Part shown: piece after piece, positions 1 through 8,952 of the stretch
Position numbering within the stretch: position 1 is the first letter of the stretch
Layout: each line of letters starts with the position of its first letter
DNA from: Lachnospiraceae bacterium
Lineage (GTDB): Bacteria > Bacillota > Clostridia > Lachnospirales > Lachnospiraceae
Direction: 5' to 3'
Assembly: GCA_022788065.1 (NCBI GenBank)
Contig: JALEWG010000105.1
Span: 1 to 35,079 of the forward strand
Length of the DNA stretch: 35,079 nucleotides
Notes under the pieces: model-generated
Seen by the model: only the letters and a program-made list of their open reading frames with translations
Told to the model about the DNA's origin: nothing
Database searches by the model: none
Position numbers and translations under genes: made by a program

Positions 1-53
1 AGTATTTTTCGATTTCCACAAAAAAATATTGTCTTTTGCCATCTGCGCATATG

Positions 54-104
54 AAAAAAGCACATCTCCGCGCTTCTTTTTGCGAAGCAGGACATGTGCT
101 TTTT
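54..104 (-). terminator. Rho-independent terminator after dnaJ
   Basis: An inverted repeat pairs AAAAAAGCACAT (54-65) with ATGTGCTTTTT (94-104). A second inner stem, GCTTC (72-76) with GAAGC (84-88), extends it. Read on the minus strand the hairpin ends in a run of six T about 40 bases past the dnaJ stop, the form of an intrinsic terminator for the hrcA-grpE-dnaK-dnaJ operon. The plus strand also ends in five T, so it could act in both directions. Confidence 0.85.
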
Positions 105-138
105 CTGTATATGATTTCCGATTCTGTTTGTATTTCAG

Positions 139-1278
139 TTATTTGAATAATCCGCGCTTTTTCTTGCCGCCTTCCGGAGCGATTCCGTTCATGGCGTCAT
201 CGAAGCGGCGGAGAGCTTCTTTCTGCTCTTCGTTCAGCTTTTCCGGAACGGATACGACAAGCGTTACATAGTGATCGCCGCGGATATTTTTATTCCGGAG
301 GGTGGGTACGCCTTTTCCGCGAAGCCGGACTTTTGTATCGGTCTGCGTGCCCGGTTTCACTTCATAATCCACATCTCCGTCCACAGTTTTGATCTTTATG
401 GTACCGCCAAGTGCTGCAGTTGCAAAAGAGATCGGCACAGTGGAGAAGATCGTGGTTTCCTGCCGTTTAAAGATGGGGTGTCTGGATACCGTAACCTCCA
501 CGAGAAGATCGCCGCGTTCGCCTCCGTTGACGCCGGGCTCACCTTTTCCGGCAATGCGGATGCTCTGACCGTTGTCAATACCGGCCGGAACGGTCACCTG
601 GATTTTTTTCTTGCTGGAGGTATAGCCGGTGCCGTAGCAGTCCGGGCATTTCTCCTTGATGATCGTACCGGTTCCGCGACAGTCCGGACATGTCTGAACA
701 TTCTGAACCTGGCCGAAGAAAGACTGCTGGGTATATACGATCTTGCCTTTGCCGTTACACTTCGGGCATGTCACCGGTGAGGTTCCCGGTTTCGCGCCTG
801 TGCCGTGACAGCTCTGGCACTCATCTTTCAATGTCAGCTCGATCTCCTTCTGGCAGCCGAAAATTGCCTCCTCGAAGGTGATGCGGATTCCGGTTCTCAG
901 ATTGGCGCCGCGCATCGGCCCGTTGCTTCTGCCGCGGGATGTTCTGCCGCCTCCGAAAATGTCGCCGAATATATCACCGAATATATCGCCCATATCTGCA
1001 CTGTTAAAGTCGAAGCCGCCGAATCCTCCGGGACCGCCTGCTCCGCCTTCAAACGCCGCGTGTCCGAACTGGACATACTGTCTTCTCTTCTCCGGATCAC
1101 TCAGTACACTGTACGCTTCGGAAGCCTCTTTGAATTTTGCCTCCGCCTCCGCGTCCCCCGGGTTTGCATCCGGATGGTATTTCTTGGCCAGCACTCTGTA
1201 TGCCTTTTTCAACGCGGCATCGTCCGCATCTTTCGGCACGCCAAGGACTTCATAATAATCTCTCTTGCTCTCTGCCAT
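139..1278 (-). CDS. dnaJ: Chaperone DnaJ (Hsp40)
   Basis: This is a 379-residue type I J-protein, the co-chaperone that stimulates DnaK ATPase and delivers unfolded clients in the cytoplasm. The N-terminal J domain (about 5-70) carries the HPD triad at 35-37. A Gly/Phe-rich linker with repeated GDIFGDIFG follows. Then comes a zinc-binding region with four CxxCxGxG repeats ([32 protein letters not shown]), then the C-terminal substrate-binding domains. Length and domain order are normal. The ATG has GAAAGG upstream. It is the last gene of the hrcA operon, 80 bases after dnaK, and is followed by a strong terminator. Identification is secure. Confidence 0.98.
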   Translation of the reverse strand: MAESKRDYYEVLGVPKDADDAALKKAYRVLAKKYHPDANPGDAEAEAKFKEASEAYSVLSDPEKRRQYVQFGHAAFEGGAGGPGGFGGFDFNSADMGDIFGDIFGDIFGGGRTSRGRSNGPMRGANLRTGIRITFEEAIFGCQKEIELTLKDECQSCHGTGAKPGTSPVTCPKCNGKGKIVYTQQSFFGQVQNVQTCPDCRGTGTIIKEKCPDCYGTGYTSSKKKIQVTVPAGIDNGQSIRIAGKGEPGVNGGERGDLLVEVTVSRHPIFKRQETTIFSTVPISFATAALGGTIKIKTVDGDVDYEVKPGTQTDTKVRLRGKGVPTLRNKNIRGDHYVTLVVSVPEKLNEEQKEALRRFDDAMNGIAPEGGKKKRGLFK

Positions 1279-1311
1279 TGTAGGTCTTACCTTTCAAACT
1301 CTGTATTTAAG

Positions 1312-1347
1312 CACCGAAAGAACGCCTGTGAAAGGCGTTCCCCGGTG
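1312..1347 (-). other. Hairpin in the dnaK-dnaJ gap
   Basis: GAACGCC (1320-1326) pairs with GGCGTTC (1334-1340) around a seven-base loop, and CACCG (1312-1316) can pair with CGGTG (1343-1347) across an internal loop. On the minus strand only three T follow the inner stem, so it is at best a weak terminator. It may be an mRNA processing or stability element that lowers dnaJ relative to dnaK. The structure is seen; the role is inferred. Confidence 0.45.
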
Positions 1348-1358
1348 TATTTAAAAGC

Positions 1359-3233
<1,875 letters not shown>

Positions 3234-3274
3234 TTATCAATAAAACATCAATGATCTATATATTTACAGGTGCT

Positions 3275-3904
3275 TTAGTTGGCCACCTGAACCATGCTGT
3301 GACGTACGACAGAATCGCGGTACATATACCCTTTCTGAAGCTCTGCCGCCACGATATTCTCACCCAGGTTTTCATCCTCCACATGCATCACCGCATTGTG
3401 GAAGGCGGGATCAAATTCCTTTCCGACTGCCTCGATGGGCTTAACGCCCAGATCGTCCAGCGTCTTCATCAACTGCTTGTAAATTTTTTCCATTCCCTCG
3501 GCAATGGGAGAAGCCTTCTCAGCCTCCGGAACCGACGCAAGTCCGCGCTCCAGATTATCCACGACCGGAAGGATCTTTTCGATCACATCCTTCGCACCGA
3601 TCTCGTACATGGACGATTTTTCTTTCTCGGTCCGTTTTCTGTAGTTATCAAACTCAGCCATGGATCGCTTTAACTTGTCAGTCAGCTCCTCGATCTGAGT
3701 ATCCTTCGGATCTTTCTTTTTCGCGAAAAATCCTTTCTTTTCTTTCTTATCATCTTTTCCGTCCCCGCTGTCCGGCTGTCCGGAGACTTCCTCCGATGCG
3801 GAGTGTTCTGTCGCGGACGCTTCACCGTTTTCCTGCGGCTCCGGTTTTTCCTGCGGCTCCTCGCTCTCCACGGGGATTTCCTTTTCCAGTTCTTTATCTT
3901 CCAC
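3275..3904 (-). CDS. grpE: Nucleotide exchange factor GrpE
   Basis: GrpE releases ADP from DnaK and so resets the chaperone cycle. The protein has a highly acidic, disordered N-terminal third rich in Glu, Pro and Ser, a KKEKK-type basic patch, then a long coiled-coil stretch ending in MAEFDNYRKRTEKE. It finishes with the beta-domain signature NLGENIVAAELQKGYMYRD and VRHSMVQVAN. The upstream GTG at 3916 touches the SD (AAAGG) and cannot use it. The GTG at 3904 has that SD at a workable distance, so a 209-residue product is preferred (213 residues from 3916). It lies 20 bases after hrcA and 59 bases before dnaK in the same operon. Confidence 0.96.
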   Translation of the reverse strand: MEDKELEKEIPVESEEPQEKPEPQENGEASATEHSASEEVSGQPDSGDGKDDKKEKKGFFAKKKDPKDTQIEELTDKLKRSMAEFDNYRKRTEKEKSSMYEIGAKDVIEKILPVVDNLERGLASVPEAEKASPIAEGMEKIYKQLMKTLDDLGVKPIEAVGKEFDPAFHNAVMHVEDENLGENIVAAELQKGYMYRDSVVRHSMVQVAN

Positions 3905-3924
3905 TTGACTCTTCACCTTTCAAA

Positions 3925-4956
3925 CTATTTATTGAATGTCTCATTTAACTGCGAAACCAGTGTCCGCAGAGTATTCACTACCTTCTCATAATCCATCCGC
4001 TTCGGACCGATGATTCCGATCGTTCCGCGAAGTCCGTCGCCCAGAACATAATTTGCAGTGACAACGCTGCAGTCTTTCATGGTCTGTACCGGCGTCTCAT
4101 CTCCGATATAAACCTGGATCTGGGAATCCGACGTCGCCGGCAGCTGTCTTTCATCGAAAAGCCCTTTTAACAGTTCCTTCTGCTCCAGAGTGCTGAGTAA
4201 CTGACTTGCTTTCTGCGTATCGGAAAGCTCCGGGTACTTGAAGATATTGGTGGCTCCGCTGGTGTAGATCTGAAGATCTTCGTCCTGCGCCTGCACAGCC
4301 TCCGATACTTCGTTCAGTACCAGTTCCACCAGCCGGCGGTGCGGTCCCGCCTGCTCCTTGAGCTTCGCGATGGTTCCAAGATTGATCTCCTGAATCGTCA
4401 GACCGTTGAGGCTGTTGTTCAGAAGGATATTCAGGTTCAGGATTTCCTCCTGCGTGAGCGTCTCCTCCAGATCCGTGAAGGAGTTCCTGATAATATTTCC
4501 CTCCATCACAACCACGATCAGAAGCTTTTTCTCTTCTACCAGGGAAAGCTGGATAAATTTCAGCTTTGTCTGGTGATAGCTCGGGCCGCTGACCATCGTC
4601 GCATAGTTGGTATTGCTGGCGAGGATCTGTGCCATCTGCTTCAGAAGAAGCTCCACACGGTCCACGCGCTGAATCATAAGCTCCTGCATCTCGTTGACCT
4701 GGCTGTCTTTTTCCCTGATGATCTGGTCGACATAGAAGCGGTATCCTTTATCGGAGGGAATCCGTCCCGCCGAAGTATGCGGCTGGATAATATATCCCAT
4801 TTCCTCCAGATCAGACATCTCATTTCGAATGGTCGCGGAGCTCAGCTTCAGGTCAGAATACTTGGAAATCGTTCTGGATCCCACCGGTTCTCCGGTTTCC
4901 AGATAAGTCTGTATAATCGCCTTCAGTATTTTTTCTTTACGTTCATCCAGCTCCAC
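3925..4956 (-). CDS. hrcA: Heat-inducible transcription repressor HrcA
   Basis: HrcA represses class I heat-shock genes by binding the CIRCE operator and needs GroE for activity. The N-terminal winged-helix DNA-binding region (about 1-70) contains SSATIRNEMSDLEEMGYI and the HTSAGRIPSDKGYR segment typical of HrcA. A central GAF-like domain and a C-terminal dimerisation region ending in LRGTIGIIGPKRM follow. The frame stays open upstream to 5046, but that extension crosses the CIRCE operator and the -10 box. The GTG at 4956, preceded by GAGAGGGTGAG, gives 343 residues, the usual family length. It is the first gene of the operon and is autoregulated through CIRCE. Confidence 0.97.
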   Translation of the reverse strand: MELDERKEKILKAIIQTYLETGEPVGSRTISKYSDLKLSSATIRNEMSDLEEMGYIIQPHTSAGRIPSDKGYRFYVDQIIREKDSQVNEMQELMIQRVDRVELLLKQMAQILASNTNYATMVSGPSYHQTKLKFIQLSLVEEKKLLIVVVMEGNIIRNSFTDLEETLTQEEILNLNILLNNSLNGLTIQEINLGTIAKLKEQAGPHRRLVELVLNEVSEAVQAQDEDLQIYTSGATNIFKYPELSDTQKASQLLSTLEQKELLKGLFDERQLPATSDSQIQVYIGDETPVQTMKDCSVVTANYVLGDGLRGTIGIIGPKRMDYEKVVNTLRTLVSQLNETFNK

Positions 4957-4976
4957 GTTCTCACCCTCTCTGTTTA

Positions 4977-5003
4977 TTAGCACTCTTTTCGGTGGAGTGC
5001 TAA
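4977..5003 (-). promoter_or_regulatory. CIRCE operator (HrcA binding site)
   Basis: TTAGCACTC (4977-4985), a nine-base spacer, then GAGTGCTAA (4995-5003): a perfect nine-base inverted repeat identical to the CIRCE consensus. It lies between the predicted transcription start and the hrcA SD, so bound HrcA would block initiation or early elongation of the whole hrcA-grpE-dnaK-dnaJ operon. Confidence 0.97.
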
Positions 5004-5017
5004 CATTTACAGTTGAT

Positions 5018-5046
5018 ACTATATTACTTACCGATCCATTTGTCAA
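5018..5046 (-). promoter_or_regulatory. Sigma-A promoter of the hrcA operon
   Basis: On the minus strand TTGACA (5041-5046) is followed after 17 bases by TATAGT (5018-5023). The predicted start near 5011 lies just upstream of the CIRCE element. The -35 box is a perfect consensus and the -10 box has one mismatch. Confidence 0.9.
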
Positions 5047-5126
5047 GCCTTTCTTTCTTTTTTCATATTTTTTTCACGAATTTCTTTTTCTTTCCTTATT
5101 TTCACCCGAAGGCTTCTTTGCTCTCC

Positions 5127-5155
5127 TTGACATTTAACACATTTGTAAATATAAT
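5127..5155 (+). promoter_or_regulatory. Consensus sigma-A promoter of the first 3D-domain gene
   Basis: TTGACA (5127-5132), 17 bases, TATAAT (5150-5155): a perfect consensus promoter. The leader is about 75 bases. A near-match to the WalR direct repeat (TGTAAA, five bases, TGAAAT; 5144-5160) overlaps the -10 box. It has one mismatch in the second half, so that regulatory reading is tentative. Confidence 0.9.
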
Positions 5156-5236
5156 GAAATAAATGACACGTTTTTATTGTTTTTTGTTAATAATGGACAG
5201 GAATGCCTCCGGTATTCCGCACACGAGGTCTGATTT

Positions 5237-5986
5237 ATGAAAAAGAACATACTCTGCCGGCTTTTCACAGCCGGTGCCGCGCTGATTTTTTCCGCAATGG
5301 CCGCATTTCCGGCTTTTGCCGCTGATCCGCCCATGCTTTCCGGAAGCCTCGAAGCTGTCACGGAGACCGCCGTCACCGGATGGGCTTTTAACCGATTGGC
5401 CCCGGATGAGAAGGTGACTGTAGAGATCGCAGTCTACGGGGAAGGAGGGCCCGGTTCCTGCACACTCTTCACTGCAGAAGCTTCTCTTCCGCGCGACGGA
5501 GGAACGGAATCCGGTACTGAAAACTCCGCATTCTCCTGCACCATCGACTGGTCAAAGCTTTCCGGAGACACATTTACCGTGATGGCCACCGCCATTTCCG
5601 GAACTGTCCGTCAGCCCCTGTCTCAGTCGCTGGAATATAAAAAGAGCGAACCCGTCCAATCGTACGCCGAAGGGACAGCGGCAGCTCACGCTGAAGCAGG
5701 TGAGCTTCTCGGAACCTTTATTGCCAGCGGATATTGCAACTGTAAAAAATGCTCCGGCGGTTCCTCACTGACCTATTCCGGCACGGTGCCCAAAGCCCGG
5801 CACACCATCGCCGCCGATCTGGATTATTATCCCATCGGCACGCGTCTTTTTATCGACGGAGTCGTCTATACGGTGGAGGATATGGGAAGCGGCATCGAGG
5901 ACAACCGTCTTGATATTTATTTTGAAACTCATGATGAGGCTCTGGCTTTCGGCCTGCAGTCCATCACCGTCTATTCCGTCAGATAA
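5237..5986 (+). CDS. Secreted 3D-domain protein with N-terminal beta domain (paralogue 1)
   Basis: This 249-residue exported protein has a signal peptide of about 28 residues (cut predicted after AFA). A shared domain of about 110 residues follows, with the pattern GSLE...VTGWAFNR and later CTIDWSKLSG. The C-terminal 3D domain (about 158-249) has its three namesake Asp residues at 194 (IAAD), 215 (VED) and 226 (LDIY), plus a CNCKKC cysteine cluster. 3D domains are double-psi beta barrels found in Gram-positive murein-cleaving proteins such as YocH and in the C-terminus of YabE, so peptidoglycan cleavage is likely but unproven here. The SD is GAGG, eight bases before the ATG. It has its own promoter and terminator, and a paralogue follows directly. 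Confidence 0.9.
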   Translation: MKKNILCRLFTAGAALIFSAMAAFPAFAADPPMLSGSLEAVTETAVTGWAFNRLAPDEKVTVEIAVYGEGGPGSCTLFTAEASLPRDGGTESGTENSAFSCTIDWSKLSGDTFTVMATAISGTVRQPLSQSLEYKKSEPVQSYAEGTAAAHAEAGELLGTFIASGYCNCKKCSGGSSLTYSGTVPKARHTIAADLDYYPIGTRLFIDGVVYTVEDMGSGIEDNRLDIYFETHDEALAFGLQSITVYSVR

Positions 5987-6008
5987 ACAGACAGAGCGTT
6001 CAAACCAA

Positions 6009-6047
6009 CAGAGGATCCGGTGCATCTGCACTTATCCTCTGTTTTTT
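6009..6047 (+). terminator. Terminator after the first 3D-domain gene
   Basis: CAGAGGAT (6009-6016) pairs with ATCCTCTG (6034-6041). An inner GTGCA/TGCAC stem (6020-6031) extends it, and six T follow (6042-6047). It lies 23 bases past the stop codon. Confidence 0.9.
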
Positions 6048-6122
6048 CTGCGGTTCCACACCACATTTCTCTCTTTTTTTGTCGATTTCCGGCTGATTTC
6101 CCCCACTTTTCCATATCAGGGC

Positions 6123-6150
6123 TTGACAAATCCGCAAAAACATGTAAAAT
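6123..6150 (+). promoter_or_regulatory. Sigma-A promoter of the second 3D-domain gene
   Basis: TTGACA (6123-6128), 16 bases, TAAAAT (6145-6150). The predicted start near 6157 leaves a leader of about 95 bases that contains the WalR-like repeat. Confidence 0.8.
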
Positions 6151-6168
6151 ATCTACTTGTTTCCAATT

Positions 6169-6185
6169 TGTTACATTTTTGTTAC
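6169..6185 (+). promoter_or_regulatory. Perfect WalR-type direct repeat
   Basis: TGTTAC (6169-6174), five bases, TGTTAC (6180-6185). This fits the WalR (YycF) consensus TGTWAH-N5-TGTWAH at every constrained position. In Bacillus subtilis WalR controls cell-wall hydrolase genes, including the 3D-domain gene yocH. Here the box lies about 12-28 bases downstream of the predicted start, a repressor-like position, unless a second promoter lies further down. The match is seen; the regulator is inferred. Confidence 0.6.
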
Positions 6186-6250
6186 ATCTGAATCATATTT
6201 ATTTAACAGTTGTATTGATTCGCAGCAGAGGGAACAGAAAGGATTAATTT

Positions 6251-6952
6251 ATGAAAAAAACAAGACTACTGGCCGGCGTTTGTTTTCTAATGCTCTTTAT
6301 AACCATGAACGCCGCCTGCACGTTCGCAAATACTACCGGGATCGACGGACATCTGGACAGCATCGAGGGAAATGCCGTAGCTGGCTGGCTCTGGGATTCC
6401 CAGGCTCCGGATGCCGCACAGACGGTAACCGTTACTGTGACTGACAAAGCGACAGGCGTCATTGCCGCGCAGGAAACCACTGTGGCCGATGAACAGCGGG
6501 ATGATTTAAAAAACAAAGGCGTCGGAACCGGCGCTTATGGCTTCCATGTGGGGATCGAATGGGATTCCCTCCCGGAATCTTCCTACACGGTAAGCCTGTC
6601 CTCCGGTGACAAGACGATATCCAGAACACTCAGCTACTCGAACGGCTGCGTTTCCGGAGACCTCGTCTCCCTCGGTAACTTTAAGATCACCGCATACTGT
6701 CCCTGCCTTCAGTGTTCGGAGGGCTGGGGCCGTCAGACCAGCTCCGGCGCGCTCGCTACGGCGAACCACACCGTTGCTGTGGACCGCCGTGTCATTCCCA
6801 TCGGCAGCCGCCTCCTGATCAACGGTCAGGAATACGTGGCTGAGGATATCGGCGGAGGTGTGAGAGGAAACCACATTGATATTTACTTCAACACCCACGC
6901 GGAGACCACGCAGCACGGTGTTCGCAGCACGGAAGTATTCCTGATCCGGTAA
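6251..6952 (+). CDS. Secreted 3D-domain protein with N-terminal beta domain (paralogue 2)
   Basis: This 233-residue exported protein is a paralogue of the gene just upstream. The signal peptide runs to about residue 26 (TFA cut). The shared N-terminal domain shows GHLDSIEGNAVAGWLWDS...APD and later IEWDSL. The 3D domain spans about 141-233 with Asp at 178 (VAVD), 199 (AED) and 210 (HIDIY) and the cysteine cluster CPCLQC. A cell-wall lytic or remodelling role is likely from the family. The SD AAAGGA lies before the ATG. The NAAC near the signal cut is not a proper lipobox, so a secreted rather than lipid-anchored form is favoured. It has its own promoter, a perfect WalR-like repeat and a terminator. 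Confidence 0.9.
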   Translation: MKKTRLLAGVCFLMLFITMNAACTFANTTGIDGHLDSIEGNAVAGWLWDSQAPDAAQTVTVTVTDKATGVIAAQETTVADEQRDDLKNKGVGTGAYGFHVGIEWDSLPESSYTVSLSSGDKTISRTLSYSNGCVSGDLVSLGNFKITAYCPCLQCSEGWGRQTSSGALATANHTVAVDRRVIPIGSRLLINGQEYVAEDIGGGVRGNHIDIYFNTHAETTQHGVRSTEVFLIR

Positions 6953-6979
6953 ATCTGTATTATAAATCATTAGAACACG

Positions 6980-7020
6980 GCCCGTTTCCGGTTTCACATG
7001 TGAGCAGGAAACGGGCTTTT
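6980..7020 (+). terminator. Terminator after the second 3D-domain gene
   Basis: GCCCGTTTCC (6980-6989) pairs perfectly with GGAAACGGGC (7007-7016), with TCACATGTGA able to pair within the loop, then four T. It starts 27 bases past the stop. Confidence 0.88.
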
Positions 7021-7062
7021 CTGAACATTTTCTTAACATTCTGAAAAGAATTCCGAGTTAAA

Positions 7063-7091
7063 TTGAAGATTACGGCAAATAATGATATACT
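7063..7091 (+). promoter_or_regulatory. Sigma-A promoter of the 572-residue membrane protein gene
   Basis: TTGAAG (7063-7068), 17 bases, TATACT (7086-7091). About 25 bases upstream, TGAACA-TTTTC-TTAACA (7022-7038) is an inverse-orientation WalR-like repeat with one mismatch. Confidence 0.8.
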
Positions 7092-7127
7092 GTCTGTATC
7101 GAAAGGAAAGGGGTTACAAAGAACAGC

Positions 7128-8846
7128 ATGAATAAAAAGCACATTTCTTCTGCCATCGGCAGACTTCTTATTTCCGCGGCAGCTATCTTTCTTCTATATT
7201 ATGTCATGCTGCCGCCGGTGAATTTAAAGAGCAGAGATTTTATCGTTTTCCTGATCCTCTGCACACTGATCATCCTGACCGTCAATTTTCTGAGCTGCAT
7301 GAAGTCATTCTTATCGTCCCTCGGGACACGGAATTATCGTCTGGAGCGCGATCCCTATACAGGGCAGTTCCGTTTCGGCATCCATGATCCGGAGGAAAGC
7401 GAAGCTTCCGGGTGGCGTTCTCTCGGAAAGCCGCTGAAGTTCGGATTTTCGTTTATTGCACTGCTCGTGGTTCTGATGATCCTCGCCTCCGTAGTCGGCA
7501 TGAAATTCTTTAACGCCACGAGATACCGCGATCTGATTCTGATGGAAAACGGTGATTTCGCGGAAGACGTGGCGGAAATCAGCATGAGCCAGATTCCTGT
7601 GGTCGACCGCGACACAGCAACACGGCTCGGCAGCCGCAAGCTCGGCGAAATGTCGGAGCTGGTCTCCCAGTTTGAGATCGAGGATGACTACACCCAGATC
7701 AACTATCAGGGAAGCCCTTATCGCGTCACTCCTCTCGCCTACGCCGACGTCTTCAAATGGTTTTATAATAGGAAGAAAGGCCTCCCGGCATATCTGACTG
7801 TCAATATGGTGACACAGCAGACGGATCTTGTATGGTTGGAAGAGGGAATGAAATACTCGCCGAGCGAGTACTTCTTCCGCAATATTTACCGCCATCTCCG
7901 TTTCCACTATCCGACCAGGATCTTCGACCATGTTTCCTTCGAGATCGACGATGAGGGAACTCCATACTGGGTTGCCCCGACGATCACTTACCGTATCGGC
8001 TGGTGGGATGGAAAAGATATCGACGGTGCCATTCTCGTCAATGCCGTCACCGGAGAATCCCAGTGGTATGCGAAGGATGAAGTGCCGCAGTGGATCGATC
8101 AGCTCTACGATTCCGGCATGATCATCGAACAGTTAGACGATAACGGACTGTTCCAGAATGGTTACATCAACTCCATTTTCGGTCAGAAAAATGTGCGCAG
8201 GACCACCTACGGATACAATTACCTGGCCATCAATGACGATGTGTATCTCTATACAGGTATGTCCTCTGTAACAGCCGATCAGTCCAACATCGGCTTTGTG
8301 CTGGTCAACCTCCGGACGAAAGCGACGAAGTTTTATACGGTGCCGGGTGCTACAGAGACCTCCGCCATGGCGTCCGCCCAGGGCCAGGTCCAGCACCTGA
8401 AATATTCAGCCACCTTCCCGCTCCTGCTCAACATCTCTGAGCGTCCCACCTACTTCGTGTCCCTGAAAGATGATGCCGGTCTGGTGAAAATGTACGCGTT
8501 CGTCGATGTGGAACAGTATCAGATCGTGGGAACCGGCCAGACCATTGACGAGGCCCGCAAGAATTACCGGACTGCCCTGAATCTGGAAGATGTGGAGATC
8601 AGCGACCCGGTGGATACACTGGAGAAGTCAGGGATCATCGATTCCGTAGCTGACGTGGTAATTTCCGGCAACACCTGCTACTATTTCACATTAAAGGGAA
8701 GTGAAGCCGTCTTTGCGGCACAGGTGACTGAACACGAGAAGCTTCCGTTTATCCAGTCCGGAGACAGGATCTCGTTCACGTACACCGAGACCGAAACTCC
8801 CTTCCAGGTCGTTGAGATCCGGGAGATCCGCCTGATATCCCGCTAA
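7128..8846 (+). CDS. Membrane protein of unknown function
   Basis: I do not recognise this 572-residue protein. It has three clear membrane segments near residues 10-28, 38-56 and 105-126, with a charged loop (57-104) between the second and third. A soluble region of about 440 residues follows, probably outside the cell by the positive-inside rule, though this is not certain. That region has several beta-rich blocks. One of them, ILVNAVTGESQWY, resembles the PepSY-type pattern of hydrophobic strand plus TGE turn, but this is weak. No catalytic motif or cysteine pair is evident. The G-rich SD (AAAGGGG, 7107-7112) lies about 15 bases from the ATG, further than usual. It is transcribed alone, directly after the two 3D-domain genes. 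Confidence 0.85.
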   Translation: MNKKHISSAIGRLLISAAAIFLLYYVMLPPVNLKSRDFIVFLILCTLIILTVNFLSCMKSFLSSLGTRNYRLERDPYTGQFRFGIHDPEESEASGWRSLGKPLKFGFSFIALLVVLMILASVVGMKFFNATRYRDLILMENGDFAEDVAEISMSQIPVVDRDTATRLGSRKLGEMSELVSQFEIEDDYTQINYQGSPYRVTPLAYADVFKWFYNRKKGLPAYLTVNMVTQQTDLVWLEEGMKYSPSEYFFRNIYRHLRFHYPTRIFDHVSFEIDDEGTPYWVAPTITYRIGWWDGKDIDGAILVNAVTGESQWYAKDEVPQWIDQLYDSGMIIEQLDDNGLFQNGYINSIFGQKNVRRTTYGYNYLAINDDVYLYTGMSSVTADQSNIGFVLVNLRTKATKFYTVPGATETSAMASAQGQVQHLKYSATFPLLLNISERPTYFVSLKDDAGLVKMYAFVDVEQYQIVGTGQTIDEARKNYRTALNLEDVEISDPVDTLEKSGIIDSVADVVISGNTCYYFTLKGSEAVFAAQVTEHEKLPFIQSGDRISFTYTETETPFQVVEIREIRLISR

Positions 8847-8858
8847 TTTCTTATTGTA

Positions 8859-8906
8859 GAACAAAGCGCCGGCAGGTTTTTCCTGTCAGCGCTTTGTTCA
8901 TTTTTT
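8859..8906 (+). terminator. Terminator after the membrane protein gene
   Basis: GAACAAAGCGC (8859-8869) pairs perfectly over 11 bases with GCGCTTTGTTC (8889-8899). An inner GGCAGG/CCTGTC stem extends it, and six T follow (8901-8906). It separates this gene from the convergent glgD. Confidence 0.92.
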
Positions 8907-8952
8907 GATGTTTCTGATTCTGTTTCGTTTCTGTCCTGATACGATCAAACTT

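Noticed and set aside
6311-6321. Lipobox near the signal peptide of the second 3D-domain protein
   Set aside because: The residues before the Cys (NAA) do not fit the usual Leu/Ile/Val at -3, while a normal signal peptidase I site (TFA) follows.
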